Made by a program: the position numbers and the translations under genes. 37,116 nt of DNA from Neptuniibacter sp. (GTDB lineage Bacteria; Pseudomonadota; Gammaproteobacteria; Pseudomonadales; Balneatricaceae): assembly GCF_024231755.1 (NCBI RefSeq), contig NZ_JAAEQH010000343.1, positions 1-37,116 of the forward strand. The letters are read 5' to 3'. The stretch's first letter is position 1. Every line of letters begins with the position of its first letter. Below the pieces are notes generated by a model. It did not search any database. It saw nothing but the letters and a program-made list of their open reading frames with translations, and was not told where the DNA came from. Below, one piece after another: positions 17,337-27,799 of this stretch.

Positions 17337-18341
17337 ATGGTTGCTAAAGTTGTTTCGGTTCCAAGTGCAGTGGCTCCAGCCATGATCGATACGGTTGATC
17401 CTTCCCTATTAGTACAAGTCTTCGATCGCATTGCGCTACCAACCTTTGTGTTGGATAAAAATCACGTCATCGTTCATTGGAATAGTGCCATGGAAGCGAT
17501 GAGCCGATTGGACCGCAGTGAGATGATTGGTACCAAGGATCAGTGGCGACCATTTTACGCCTCACCGCGCCCGTGCCTGGCTGACCTTATTCTGGAAGGC
17601 GGTAATGATGCCGATGTTGAACACTACTACACCAACAAATACAAACGTTCAGAATTAATTCCAGATGCCTTTGAAGCAGAAGATTTCTTCCCTGAATGCG
17701 GCGCAGAGGGCGAATGGTTGCATTTTACCGCTGCCAATATTGTTAGCCCTGAAGGAGAAGTGATAGGCGCTATCGAAACCCTGATGAATATCAGTGCTCG
17801 AAAAAAAGCAGAATTCGAGCTGATGGAGAGAGAAAGAGTATATAAAGAGCTGAGTATCACAGACAGCCTGACCGGTTTACACAACTCCCGTCATTTCTAC
17901 TCACAGCTGGAGCTTGCGCTAGAAACATCTCGTCGTTATCACCATCCTTTCACTATTTGTTTCTTCGATCTAGATAACTTCAAAATCTTGAATGACACAT
18001 ATGGTCATCTCATGGGTGATAAGGTACTTGAGACGTTCGGCGCTCTGGTTCGTTCTTCCTTACGTACGCTGGATAGTGGTTATCGCTATGGAGGTGAAGA
18101 ATTTGCCATTCTATTGCCTTCTACAGACATTGAGGGGGCAATGATTGTTGCTGAGCGTGTCCGCGAAAGCCTCGAGAACTATCAGTTTGCTATGCCTGAT
18201 GGCGAAAAAATCAAATCGACAGTGAGTATTGGGGTCACTTCTTATACTTCCGGTGATGATGTGCAGGCTTTAATGCAGCGTGCTGATGTGGCCTTATATA
18301 AAGCGAAGCATCAGGGTAAAAACTGTATTATCACGATCTAA
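17337..18341 (+). CDS. PAS-GGDEF diguanylate cyclase
   Basis: The 334-residue protein has an N-terminal PAS domain (about 25-160; LPTFVLDKNHVIVHWNSAME and the end VIGAIETLMNISARKKAE), a short coiled linker and a GGDEF domain (about 172-334). The active-site motif is GGEEF (252-256), a functional variant, with DxLTGLHNSRHF at the start. The allosteric I-site RxxD (Arg243-Asp246) sits exactly five residues before it, so product inhibition is expected. There are no membrane segments, so it is cytoplasmic and the PAS domain is the likely sensor. It makes cyclic-di-GMP, typically favouring adhesion and biofilm. The 262-bp upstream stretch holds no gene. Confidence 0.93.
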   Translation: MVAKVVSVPSAVAPAMIDTVDPSLLVQVFDRIALPTFVLDKNHVIVHWNSAMEAMSRLDRSEMIGTKDQWRPFYASPRPCLADLILEGGNDADVEHYYTNKYKRSELIPDAFEAEDFFPECGAEGEWLHFTAANIVSPEGEVIGAIETLMNISARKKAEFELMERERVYKELSITDSLTGLHNSRHFYSQLELALETSRRYHHPFTICFFDLDNFKILNDTYGHLMGDKVLETFGALVRSSLRTLDSGYRYGGEEFAILLPSTDIEGAMIVAERVRESLENYQFAMPDGEKIKSTVSIGVTSYTSGDDVQALMQRADVALYKAKHQGKNCIITI

Positions 18342-18422
18342 GCTTTTCTAATCCCCAACTCTATGTAATTATCTCTCCCGTTTTCCTGGGCCGCTAGGAA
18401 GGCAAGATCTTTTGGAGAGGCT

Positions 18423-18641
18423 ATGAAGAGTTTTCTGTTTTCAACTGACAATGACCGGGGTGGAGTAATTCTCTGCGATCTGGATACACTGCCTGAAGCG
18501 GTTGAATACCTGCAACAGCGCTTTAAAGGTGTTGTTCGTGTGGAACAGGGAAGGGATTACTGGTCTGTTGAGGAAGGGTTTGGCAGTTTGCCCGCGCCTT
18601 CTGAGCCCGAATTAAATACAGAAACTTCCCAATCCGGCTAG
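18423..18641 (+). CDS. Small hypothetical protein
   Basis: A 72-residue frame with a strong GGAG ribosome site 6 bases before the ATG. The sequence opens MKSFLFSTDNDRGGVILCD, followed by a helix (PEAVEYLQQRF) and a polar tail without membrane segments. The compact alpha-beta pattern looks like a real small cytoplasmic protein, but no family was recognised. It follows the diguanylate cyclase on the same strand after 81 bp and is convergent with the next small gene. Function unknown. Confidence 0.6.
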   Translation: MKSFLFSTDNDRGGVILCDLDTLPEAVEYLQQRFKGVVRVEQGRDYWSVEEGFGSLPAPSEPELNTETSQSG

Positions 18642-18652
18642 GGCTGCTAGTC

Positions 18653-18871
18653 TCACGCGGCTGGTAGAATACTTTTTCTGGTGCTACCGCCTGTTGCGTT
18701 TTCAATGCCATAAATAAGCTTTAGCTCGGCATCACTTTGCTCTTTCTGAATGACTTTTGTCAGGGTTTCGGCCATCCGAGCCCCTTTGGCAAAAGGATCA
18801 AAATCTTCAAACAACACCTTAGGGTCTTCTTCGCAGTAGTGAATTACTTCAATACACTGTATCTGGAACAT
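18653..18871 (-). CDS. Small hypothetical protein
   Basis: A 72-residue minus-strand frame opening MFQIQCIEVIHYCEEDPKVLF, with no membrane segment and mixed alpha-beta character. An A/G-rich stretch (AGAGAAACC) before the ATG may serve as ribosome site. It ends 11 bp from the end of the convergent small gene and is divergent from recC with 172 bp between. The codon use looks normal. No family recognised. Confidence 0.55.
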   Translation of the reverse strand: MFQIQCIEVIHYCEEDPKVLFEDFDPFAKGARMAETLTKVIQKEQSDAELKLIYGIENATGGSTRKSILPAA

Positions 18872-19043
18872 GGTTTCTCTATACGCCGTTAAAAATTACT
18901 GGGCGCATATTTTACAGAGCTGAATGACAAACAGATTACGGAAGTATTTCGTTACAGTTTTTCCTGAAAAAAAGTAGCGAGTTGAGTAAAGTAAGGTCTT
19001 ATTCGCATATTACCGTAAGCTTCACCATTCAATCAGGGAACAG

Positions 19044-22000
19044 ATGTTTCAGGTTTACCACTCAAATTCACTTCTGGTGCTTAAGGATCTGCTGGTTGAG
19101 TTGATCCGCAGAGATCCTCTTGATGATCCCTTTGTTTCCGAACAAATTCTGGTGCAAAGCCCGGGAATGGCTCAATGGCTGAAGCTGGAACTGGCATCCG
19201 CTTCGGGTATTGCAGCATCTGTTGATTTTCCGCTTCCTGCATCTTTTCTCTGGAGCTGCTTTTCTGAAGTGCTGGATGATGTTCCACCTCGCTCGGCTTA
19301 TAACAAGGAGGCGATGAGCTGGAAGTTGATGCTGTTGCTTCCTGATATGCTGGAACAGCCGGAGTTTGAAGCATTACGGCACTATCTAAATGATGACAGT
19401 GATAACTACCGCCTTTATCAGCTCTGTAATCAGATTGCAGATATTTTTGACCAGTATCTGGTATACCGTCCTGATTGGATCGAAGACTGGGAGCAGGGTG
19501 GAAATCTGGCAGCAGGCAGACATAGCTGGCAGCCGCTGTTGTGGCGAGAACTAAAACAATACACCGAACAACTAGATCAGCCGCACTGGCATCGAGCGAA
19601 TATGTTTGGTTCTTTTGTTAAAGAGCTAAAGTCGCTAAAAGTCAGAGACAAGCTTCCCAAACGATTGTTTGTATTTGGTATATCCGCGTTACCGCAGAAT
19701 TTTGTCCAGGCTCTGCAGGCCATGGGAATGCAGATTGATGTACACCTGATGGTCACCAACCCCTGCCGCTACTACTGGGCGGATATCCTGGATCAGTCGC
19801 AGATCGCGCGGATCAACCGTAACTGGTTTAGTAAGCCTGATCTGAATGCTGAAGATTATGCTGAGGGTAATCCTCTACTAGCTTCAATGGGGAAGCTTGG
19901 GCGGGATTACCTCTACCAATTGCAGGATTGTGGCGCGGATGAGATCACAGCATTTGCTGATCCGGAGCGCCATTCACTGCTGAGTGCCGTTCAACAGGAT
20001 ATCCTTGATCTGGAAAATCCGGCCCGATTCCCGGAAGACCCTAAAAGCAGTCAGCACAAACATTCTGTTAATCCGGATGATCAGTCTTTGGCTTTACACA
20101 GTTGCCATAGCCCGTTACGTGAGGTGGAAGTCCTACATGACCAACTGTTAGCGATGTTTGAGCAGAACCCGGATCTTAAACCTCGCGATGTCATCGTAAT
20201 GATGCCGGATGTGGCAACTTACGCGCCCTATGTGGAAGCGGTTTTCTCCAATGTGCCGCGCAACCGTTTTATTCCGTATTCCATTTCAGACCGCAGTAAC
20301 CGACAGGAAAATCCACTCCTGTTGAGTTTTGAAAAACTGCTGCAACTAGGTGATAGCCGTTTCACCGTCTCAGATGTTTTGGAATTGCTGGAAGTCCCGG
20401 CAGTGATGCGCCGCTTTGGTTTGGATGAAGCTGGATTCCAACGCCTTCGTTTCTGGGTGGATGCGGTAAACATTCGTTGGGGCATGGATTCAGAGCAACG
20501 CAGTTTATGGCAGTTACCACTGTTTGAGCAAAATAGCTGGCGCTTTGGTCTGCGTCGTATGCTGGTGGGTTACGCTCTGGGTGAACAAGATCAGCTGTGG
20601 CAGGGGTTGGCACCCTATCCCGAGATAGAGGGGCTGGAAGCGGATCTGTTAGGTAGACTGGCAGATTTTATTGACCTATTGGCAGAGGTCAGAGAGAAAC
20701 TAAACCGGGAGCATCAGCTCTCGGAGTGGGTCGAAACGCTGAACAATGTGTTGGAAGCTTTCTATCAGCCTGATGAGCAGGATGAGATTGCGCTTAACTC
20801 GATCCGCAAGACGTTGCAGAACCTACATGAACAGCTGAGTGATGCTCAGTTCACAGAACCACTCTCTTCAACAGTGATGCGTGATTACCTGATTAACGGT
20901 ATGAACAGTCAGCGATCCTCGCAACGTTTTATGGTGGGAGCGGTTAACTTCTGTACCCTGATGCCGATGCGTTCCATCCCGTTTCGCGTGGTGTGTTTGT
21001 TAGGTATGAACGATGGTGCTTATCCACGAACTATCCCTCCCGTGGGTTTTGACCTGATGAGTGATTACCCTCGTCGGGGGGATCGATCTCGTCGTGATGA
21101 TGACCGTTATCTGTTTCTGGAAGCGATGCTTTCAGCTCAGGAAAAACTTTATATCAGTTACGTTGGCCGTTCGGTGCGGGATAACAGCGAGAAAATTCCG
21201 TCGGTACTGGTCAGTGAACTACTGGACTATGTTGAGCAGGGTTATGCCCTGGAAGCAGATCTGGATCTGAGCCATGCCGAGAGTGGAGAAAAGCTGCTCA
21301 AGTATCTGGTCTTGCAGCATCCATTAACAGCGTTCAGCCCATCTTATTTTCAGTCTGCAGATAAACGATTGTTCAGCTATGCCAGCGAATGGTTGCCGGC
21401 CGTTATGGCAGAACAGAAAGTAGAAAAACCTTTCCTCAGTCAACCTCTGGTTGAAGAGCTGCCTGAGCAGGTTGAGCTACAAGCACTGATCAGTTTCCTG
21501 AAGAATCCTTGTCGGAGCTTCTTCAATCAACGTCTCAAAGTTCATTTCTACAATGATGAGATCGAAGCTCAGGATGAAGAGCCTTTTACTGTGGATGGGC
21601 TTTCTGGCTATCTGATTAAACAGCGTTATCTGGAGGCAGCCTTAAAAGGTCAGGATCTTGATCAACTGGACCAGATCGTTATTGCTGAAGGGGAGCTGCC
21701 CGTTGGCAAAACAGGCCAATTGCTGTTGGCGAAAATTCGTTTTGATTGTTCTGAACTGGCGGAGAAAATTCTGCCTCTAAGTGATGGCGAACCTCAACGG
21801 ATAGAGATTAATCTGAAACTACATAACACCCAGCTTCAGGGCTGGTTGGATAACTGCTATTCAGATCATCTGCTGGCTTATCGTCCCGCGAATATTCAGG
21901 CGAAAGATCGTATTGCCAGCTGGGTTGAGCATCTGGCCCTGTGCGCTACCGACCAGAATTGTCGTAATACAGTGTTCAGAGGTTTGTCTGGAAAACTATT

Positions 22001-22325
22001 TTTCCGCAGTGTGGAACCACAGCAGGCCAGAACTTATCTGCAGCAGATCGTTGATTTCTACCGCTTGGGCATGTCGCAGCCACAGCCGTTTGATGCGGGT
22101 TGTGCTCACGAGTATTACAAACAGTTTGCGAAAGATCCTGATAAAGCTAGTCAGGCGGTTGAGAACCGTTTTTATGGAGGGGCTTTTAGTATTGGTTTAT
22201 TGGATGATCCTTATTTCCGGCGCTCCTACCCGGAGTTTGCAAACTTTTATGAGTCCTTCCTGCCCTTAGCTGAACAGATTTATGCTCCACTGCTGACTTA
22301 TTCCGAGGAGGGTAAGGATGACTAA
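19044..22325 (+). CDS. recC: Exodeoxyribonuclease V gamma subunit RecC
   Basis: The 1093-residue protein (E. coli 1122) opens with the RecC pattern MFQVYHSNSLLVLKDLL and ILVQSPGMAQWLKLELA. It has the central IPYSISDRSNRQENPLLLSF and the conserved FRVVCLLGMNDGAYPR. RecC is a non-catalytic helicase-nuclease homologue that splits the DNA duplex and recognises Chi in the single strand. In the RecBCD complex it acts on double-strand ends in the cytoplasm. It starts at an ATG after CAGGGAACAG. Its 3' end overlaps recB by eight bases, so the two are translationally coupled. Unlike E. coli, no ptrA lies between recC and recB. Confidence 0.95.
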   Translation: MFQVYHSNSLLVLKDLLVELIRRDPLDDPFVSEQILVQSPGMAQWLKLELASASGIAASVDFPLPASFLWSCFSEVLDDVPPRSAYNKEAMSWKLMLLLPDMLEQPEFEALRHYLNDDSDNYRLYQLCNQIADIFDQYLVYRPDWIEDWEQGGNLAAGRHSWQPLLWRELKQYTEQLDQPHWHRANMFGSFVKELKSLKVRDKLPKRLFVFGISALPQNFVQALQAMGMQIDVHLMVTNPCRYYWADILDQSQIARINRNWFSKPDLNAEDYAEGNPLLASMGKLGRDYLYQLQDCGADEITAFADPERHSLLSAVQQDILDLENPARFPEDPKSSQHKHSVNPDDQSLALHSCHSPLREVEVLHDQLLAMFEQNPDLKPRDVIVMMPDVATYAPYVEAVFSNVPRNRFIPYSISDRSNRQENPLLLSFEKLLQLGDSRFTVSDVLELLEVPAVMRRFGLDEAGFQRLRFWVDAVNIRWGMDSEQRSLWQLPLFEQNSWRFGLRRMLVGYALGEQDQLWQGLAPYPEIEGLEADLLGRLADFIDLLAEVREKLNREHQLSEWVETLNNVLEAFYQPDEQDEIALNSIRKTLQNLHEQLSDAQFTEPLSSTVMRDYLINGMNSQRSSQRFMVGAVNFCTLMPMRSIPFRVVCLLGMNDGAYPRTIPPVGFDLMSDYPRRGDRSRRDDDRYLFLEAMLSAQEKLYISYVGRSVRDNSEKIPSVLVSELLDYVEQGYALEADLDLSHAESGEKLLKYLVLQHPLTAFSPSYFQSADKRLFSYASEWLPAVMAEQKVEKPFLSQPLVEELPEQVELQALISFLKNPCRSFFNQRLKVHFYNDEIEAQDEEPFTVDGLSGYLIKQRYLEAALKGQDLDQLDQIVIAEGELPVGKTGQLLLAKIRFDCSELAEKILPLSDGEPQRIEINLKLHNTQLQGWLDNCYSDHLLAYRPANIQAKDRIASWVEHLALCATDQNCRNTVFRGLSGKLFFRSVEPQQARTYLQQIVDFYRLGMSQPQPFDAGCAHEYYKQFAKDPDKASQAVENRFYGGAFSIGLLDDPYFRRSYPEFANFYESFLPLAEQIYAPLLTYSEEGKDD

Positions 22326-25300
22326 TGTTCACCCCCTCGATGCGCTGACCTTTCCTTTGCAGGGGCAGCAATTGATTGAAGCGAGTGCCGGAACCGGTAA
22401 AACCTACACGATCACTGCGTTGTATCTACGGCTCCTGTTAGGGCAGGGCGATATCAGTGATAAACCGCTGGGACCGGAGCAGATTCTGGTGGTGACCTTT
22501 ACTGAAGCAGCTACTGAGGAACTCCGCGATCGTATCCGACGACGTATTGTTGAAGCTCGTACTGCATTTCTTGATGAAGAGGATATTAAAGATCCGCTGC
22601 TAAAAGCCCTGAAACAGAAGTGTGCTGATATAAATCAGGCTGTAAAACTGCTGGAGCAGGCTGCGCGACAGATGGATGAAGCGGCGATCTTCACCATTCA
22701 CGGTTTCTGCCAGCGCATGCTGAAGCAGCACGCTTTTGAAAGTGGTTCGTTGTTTGATAATGAACTGACTCAGGATGATCTGAGCCTGATACGAAGTGCG
22801 GTTCTTGATTTTTGGCGTAGCACTATCTATCCACTCAATGGTGTATTGACCGAACTGGTACTGACTCAATGCTGGAAAGGCCCGGATCAGTTGGTGGCTG
22901 AGCTGCGTGGTCTACTCAATCATGCGGGGTTACGTCTACAGCCTGATCTTTCAGAGCTGGATCTTCAGCAAGCTTATGATCTGCGCATGGAACAGATCAA
23001 TAACTTCAAACAGGCATGGTTAGCCAATGAAGATGATCTTCTCGCTCTGATCCAGAACTCGGGTGTTAATAAACGCAGTTACACTAAATCCAGCCTACCT
23101 AAATGGCTGGAACAGGTTGAACAATACGCTGTGTCTGAATTGATGGAGCCGAATAAAAGCCTGATCAAAGTCCTGCAGCGGTTCAGCCAGAGCGAACTGG
23201 ATAGCAAAACAACATCCGGTGAGCCGCCTCAACATCCGCTGTTTACGCAGCTGGAACAGCTGTTGGCAAATGAGGTTCCGGTTAGGGAGATACTGCTGGC
23301 TAGGGCTTTTAGCGAAGTTAAACAGCGTTTGGATCGAGCGAAGAAACAGTATCAACTGCAGACCTTTGATGATCTGTTGACTGATCTGCATAAGGCCTTA
23401 ACCGGGGACCAAGCAGGATTACTTGCCGGGGCTATCAGAGATCAGTTTCCAGTGGCGATGATCGATGAATTTCAGGATACCGATCCCCTACAGTACGGTA
23501 TTTTTTCAACCCTGTATGCAGATCCGTATAACTCCGCACTGATCATGATCGGTGACCCAAAACAGGCGATCTATGCGTTCCGTGGCGCGGATATCTTTAC
23601 CTATATTCAGGCGCGTCGATCAGTGAGTGATAGTTATACGCTGGACACCAACTGGCGTTCTACCGTGGATATGGTTGATGCAGTAAATCAGTTGTTCCTG
23701 TCTGCGGATTCCCCGTTCATCTACGATGAAGATATCAGCTTCCAAGCGGTAAAGGCGGCCCATAAAGGAGATAAGCTATTAACAATTCAGGAGCAGCCAG
23801 CCACTGCTCTGACCCTTTGGCTACAGCCTGATGAAGAGGTTCTGAGTAAAACGCAGTATCTGAATATCTATGCTCAGGCGACCGCAGCGGAGATTGATCG
23901 ATTGCTATCGGGGACTGCCCATATTGGCGACAGAGCGGTGCAGGGTAGTGATATTGCTGTACTGGTGCGAGACCGATATGAAGCGGAAGAGATAAGACGA
24001 GCATTGGCTGTTTATGAACACCCTTGTGTCTATCTGAGTAATCAGGATTCGGTGTTTAACTCATTAGAAGCTGTTGAGCTTTCTCTGCTGCTAGCTGCGG
24101 TAGAAGAACCGCAAAATGAACGGGCAGTCAAAGCGGCATTGGCGACCGAACTGTTACAGCAAACCCTGCTTCAGTTGGATCAGCTAAGCCACGATGAACT
24201 GGCATGGGAGGCTGTGGTTACAGAGTTTAGCGACTATCGTGAAACCTGGCTGAATCGAGGGGTTTTACCGATGATCAGCCAGTTCTTGCATCAGCGTAAC
24301 CTTGCTGCTGAAACTCTGGGACAGATCTCTGGGGAGCGAAGCCTGACCAATATTTTGCATCTGGCTGAGCTGCTCCAGCAGGCAAGCAGTCAGGTGGAGG
24401 GAATGAACGGCTTGATCCGCTGGTTTAACGAGCAGATCGCTAATCCTGCCTCCGGTAGTGATGATCAGATCCTGCGTTTGGAAAGTGAACGCAATCTGGT
24501 GACCATCGTAACTGTACATAAATCCAAGGGTTTGGAATATCCGATAGTATTCCTACCTTTTGCCAGCAGCTTTCGGGAGAGTAAAACTGCGTTCTATCAT
24601 GATACAGAGGGTGGTGCTGTACTGGATATCTCCGCTGCAGATGAGTCGCTGGAGCAGGCGGATCAGGAACGTTTGGCGGAAGAACTGCGTCTGTTATATG
24701 TAGCGCTGACCCGCTCTGTGTATAGCTGTTATGTTGGCGTCAGTCATATAAAAATTGGCAATAACAGAAAGTCGCGCCTTGAAGACAGCGCCTTGGGTTA
24801 TCTGTTGTTAAAGAATGAACAGGAGCGTTCGCTGTCGGATGCAGTACAACATCTGCAAACCTCTGCGAAGTCTATAACAGTTGTGGTGCCTCCTGATCAT
24901 GGCGCGCAGAAAGACCTGTTTGCCATGGCTGATGAGCAGGTTATCGATGCTCAGGCATTGGATTTCACTGGAAGGATTGACCGTGACTGGCGGGTAAGCA
25001 GTTATTCAGCGCTGAGTAGGCATTCTGGAACTCATCTGCCTGAACTTCCTGGTCTGGATTTGGAAGTCAGCGAAGAGAATAAAAAAGCAGAAGTTGAAGT
25101 TGATCCAAATCTGCAGAATATCTTCACCTTCCCTAAGGGGGCGAATGCTGGCACGTTTTTACACTCGGTCTTCGAAGAGATCAGTTTCAGCGGCTATAAC
25201 AGTGAACTTTACCAACAGCAGTTGTGTGATCAGCTTCAGTTAGCGGGTTACGAAGAGCATTGGCAGCCTGTTATTGAACAGCTAATCGATGATGTGCTGC

Positions 25301-25842
25301 ATGCGGATCTGGATGGGCAGGGATTAAAGCTGTCTGCAGTAGAGGATAGTGACCGCTTGGTAGAGATGGAGTTTATGCTGTCTGCTGAGGGTGTGAATGT
25401 TTCGGCACTGGAAACTCTTATTCGCCAATATGACCCACTTTCTGCACAAGCCGCACCGCTCTCTTTTGAACCACTGACTGGCATGCTCAAGGGTTTTATA
25501 GACCTGCTGTTCCGTAGTGACGGACGTTATTACGTGCTCGACTACAAGTCTAACCATCTGGGTTATGAGGAAGGCTGTTACGACCGTAAAGCGGTAGAGC
25601 AGTCGATGATCGAGCATCGTTATGATCTGCAGTATCTGCTTTACACCCTGGCCGTACACAGGCTGCTGAAGCAGCGTATCCACGATTATGACTACGATAA
25701 ACACTTTGGTGGAGCGTATTACCTGTTTTTGCGGGGTATGGGTAAAGAGCATCAGTCGGGTATTTTCAACTGCCGACCAGATAGGGCGTTAATTGAACAG
25801 CTGGATCTGTTGTTTACTGCGACTGAGGGACCACTCCTATGA
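22318..25842 (+). CDS. recB: Exodeoxyribonuclease V beta subunit RecB
   Basis: The 1174-residue protein (E. coli 1180) is a full RecB. The UvrD-like 3'-to-5' helicase has Walker A EASAGTGKT (Lys28), the DEFQDTD Walker B, the GDPKQAIYAFRGADI block and VTVHKSKGLEYP. The C-terminal RecB nuclease domain has GFIDLLF (Asp1062) and DYKSN (Asp1075, Lys1077), in the same spacing as the E. coli Asp1067/Asp1080/Lys1082 site, so the nuclease should be active. It overlaps recC upstream by eight bases and recD downstream by four (ATGA), forming one translationally coupled operon. Confidence 0.97.
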   Translation: MTNVHPLDALTFPLQGQQLIEASAGTGKTYTITALYLRLLLGQGDISDKPLGPEQILVVTFTEAATEELRDRIRRRIVEARTAFLDEEDIKDPLLKALKQKCADINQAVKLLEQAARQMDEAAIFTIHGFCQRMLKQHAFESGSLFDNELTQDDLSLIRSAVLDFWRSTIYPLNGVLTELVLTQCWKGPDQLVAELRGLLNHAGLRLQPDLSELDLQQAYDLRMEQINNFKQAWLANEDDLLALIQNSGVNKRSYTKSSLPKWLEQVEQYAVSELMEPNKSLIKVLQRFSQSELDSKTTSGEPPQHPLFTQLEQLLANEVPVREILLARAFSEVKQRLDRAKKQYQLQTFDDLLTDLHKALTGDQAGLLAGAIRDQFPVAMIDEFQDTDPLQYGIFSTLYADPYNSALIMIGDPKQAIYAFRGADIFTYIQARRSVSDSYTLDTNWRSTVDMVDAVNQLFLSADSPFIYDEDISFQAVKAAHKGDKLLTIQEQPATALTLWLQPDEEVLSKTQYLNIYAQATAAEIDRLLSGTAHIGDRAVQGSDIAVLVRDRYEAEEIRRALAVYEHPCVYLSNQDSVFNSLEAVELSLLLAAVEEPQNERAVKAALATELLQQTLLQLDQLSHDELAWEAVVTEFSDYRETWLNRGVLPMISQFLHQRNLAAETLGQISGERSLTNILHLAELLQQASSQVEGMNGLIRWFNEQIANPASGSDDQILRLESERNLVTIVTVHKSKGLEYPIVFLPFASSFRESKTAFYHDTEGGAVLDISAADESLEQADQERLAEELRLLYVALTRSVYSCYVGVSHIKIGNNRKSRLEDSALGYLLLKNEQERSLSDAVQHLQTSAKSITVVVPPDHGAQKDLFAMADEQVIDAQALDFTGRIDRDWRVSSYSALSRHSGTHLPELPGLDLEVSEENKKAEVEVDPNLQNIFTFPKGANAGTFLHSVFEEISFSGYNSELYQQQLCDQLQLAGYEEHWQPVIEQLIDDVLHADLDGQGLKLSAVEDSDRLVEMEFMLSAEGVNVSALETLIRQYDPLSAQAAPLSFEPLTGMLKGFIDLLFRSDGRYYVLDYKSNHLGYEEGCYDRKAVEQSMIEHRYDLQYLLYTLAVHRLLKQRIHDYDYDKHFGGAYYLFLRGMGKEHQSGIFNCRPDRALIEQLDLLFTATEGPLL

Positions 25843-27695
25843 CAGTTATCGTTGTAGAACAGGGCATGTTATCTAGCCTCCGTAGTTGGTCTGAACAGGG
25901 TTGGATCAGAGCCTTGGATTATCAGTTCGCGAAACTGATCTCTCAGGTTGAAGGAGTACCTGATGAACTGGTTCTGTTGGCTGCTCTGGTCAGTAATGAA
26001 CTGGCTACAGGAAATGTTTGTTTGCCTATGTCACGATTACAGAATCCCCTTGAACATTGGGAACGGGATATGGCCGATGTCATTGCCAGGGTGGAATGGG
26101 AGAAGAATATTCGTTTTTTCCTTGAAGTTCTGGGTGATGGCTGTGACGAAAATATAACTACTCCTCTGGTGCTGGATCAGGAAAGAATCTACCTTTACCG
26201 CTATTGGCGCTACGAGGTTTATGTCGCTGAACAGTTACTGCAACGTGCAAATGCCTGCAATGTGGAGCATAAGCTACTGGAAAATGGGCTATCTAACCTT
26301 TTCCCGACTAACACAGATGCTGAACTAGACTGGCAAAAGATAGCTGCTGCCGTTGCAGTTCAGAAACGTTTTTCAGTAATTAGTGGTGGTCCGGGCACTG
26401 GCAAAACCACCACTGTCATTAAACTGTTAGCGCTCTACATACAGCAGATGCAGGCCTTAGGCATAGAACCCAATATCAAACTGGCTGCACCTACAGGTAA
26501 AGCTGCGGCGCGATTATCCGAGTCGATCAGTGCGGCGAAGCTAAGATTGGATCTGAGCGAAGAGATAGCGGAACAGATTCCAACTGAGGCCAGTACCCTG
26601 CATCGTCTGTTAGGTGTAATTCCCAATAGTATTCAGTTCCGGCATGACCAAACTAACCCATTGCATCTAGATCTGCTGGTGTTAGATGAAGCATCAATGG
26701 TTGATCTTCCGATGATGTCGCGCTTGCTGGATGCTATGCCTGAAACCGCTCGCCTAATTCTGTTAGGGGATAGGGATCAACTGGCATCGGTGGAAGCGGG
26801 CAGCGTACTGGGTGATATCTGTAGCTGGCCCGGTGAACTTGGTTATTCAGACAAACAAAGCGAGCAGCTACAGAATCTTTGCCAAATCTCTAGGGCCTTG
26901 CCTGCCAATCAGTTGGAAAGTAAGTTTGCGGATAGCCTTGCTCTGCTAAGAAAAAGCTATCGCTTTGATGAGAACAGCGGTATTGGTTTTCTCGCCAGAG
27001 CAGTTAACAGTGGTAATAGCCAAAGTGTGGCTCAGGTGCTGGAGTATGGGTATCAGGATCTGACCTATCTACCTTTAAGTCGCGACTCGTATGAAACCCT
27101 GATCAAAGATATCACCGTATTCTATGTGGAACTGTTCAGACAAGTGATGTCTGGTGGGGCTCCTCTGAATATGCTGAAAAAGTTATCTGAGTTTCAAACT
27201 CTCTGTGCCTTGCGCGAGGGGCCTTATGGCGTATCGGGTATCAATGACAGAATCAGGTCGGAACTCAGCGCCCGAGCTCTTATAAAAACAGATACAGCCT
27301 GGTATCCAGGCCGCCCGATTATGATCAGCCGTAACGACACTTCTTTATCGTTGTTTAATGGTGATATAGGCCTTGCTCTGTACGATGAAGACGGTCGTCT
27401 CAAAGTATGGTTCGAGCAGGATGGTGGTGTACGAGCGGTATTGCCAAGTCGATTGCCTGATCACGATACCGTCTTTGCTATGACAGTGCATAAAAGTCAG
27501 GGCTCAGAATTTGAACATGTCATGATGCTTCTGCCACCGGATGATAACCCGGTGCTAAGTCGAGAGTTGCTCTATACGGGGATCACAAGGGCTAAGAATT
27601 CGTTGCAGTTATGCGCACAAGGCAAGGTGCTAAAACTGGCGACAGAGAGAAAAACTGAGCGGGCTGGTGGTTTAGCGTTGAGATTATGGCAGTGA
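25839..27695 (+). CDS. recD: Exodeoxyribonuclease V alpha subunit RecD
   Basis: The 618-residue protein (E. coli 608) is the 5'-to-3' SF1 helicase of RecBCD. Walker A SGGPGTGKTTT (Lys189), the Walker B LDEASMVDLPMM, GDRDQLASVEAGSVLGD and the C-terminal TVHKSQGSEFEHV are all intact. The N-terminal RecD domain that contacts RecC is present (about 10-130). The ATG overlaps the recB stop. No further gene follows on this strand; a broken HD-GYP gene is convergent after about 100 bp that hold no clear terminator. Confidence 0.96.
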   Translation: MTVIVVEQGMLSSLRSWSEQGWIRALDYQFAKLISQVEGVPDELVLLAALVSNELATGNVCLPMSRLQNPLEHWERDMADVIARVEWEKNIRFFLEVLGDGCDENITTPLVLDQERIYLYRYWRYEVYVAEQLLQRANACNVEHKLLENGLSNLFPTNTDAELDWQKIAAAVAVQKRFSVISGGPGTGKTTTVIKLLALYIQQMQALGIEPNIKLAAPTGKAAARLSESISAAKLRLDLSEEIAEQIPTEASTLHRLLGVIPNSIQFRHDQTNPLHLDLLVLDEASMVDLPMMSRLLDAMPETARLILLGDRDQLASVEAGSVLGDICSWPGELGYSDKQSEQLQNLCQISRALPANQLESKFADSLALLRKSYRFDENSGIGFLARAVNSGNSQSVAQVLEYGYQDLTYLPLSRDSYETLIKDITVFYVELFRQVMSGGAPLNMLKKLSEFQTLCALREGPYGVSGINDRIRSELSARALIKTDTAWYPGRPIMISRNDTSLSLFNGDIGLALYDEDGRLKVWFEQDGGVRAVLPSRLPDHDTVFAMTVHKSQGSEFEHVMMLLPPDDNPVLSRELLYTGITRAKNSLQLCAQGKVLKLATERKTERAGGLALRLWQ

Positions 27696-27799
27696 GTTTT
27701 TTGTGATTTACTGGAGTGTGATTAACTTCATCAGTTTTACAGTGTAAGGGATGGGCTTTTTAGAGCTAATAAGCTGCTAATTAAGAGCACGATTTTTTG

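Noticed and set aside
22318-22325. Frameshift between recC and recB
   Set aside because: The 8-bp overlap is normal translational coupling; both proteins are complete with expected ends.
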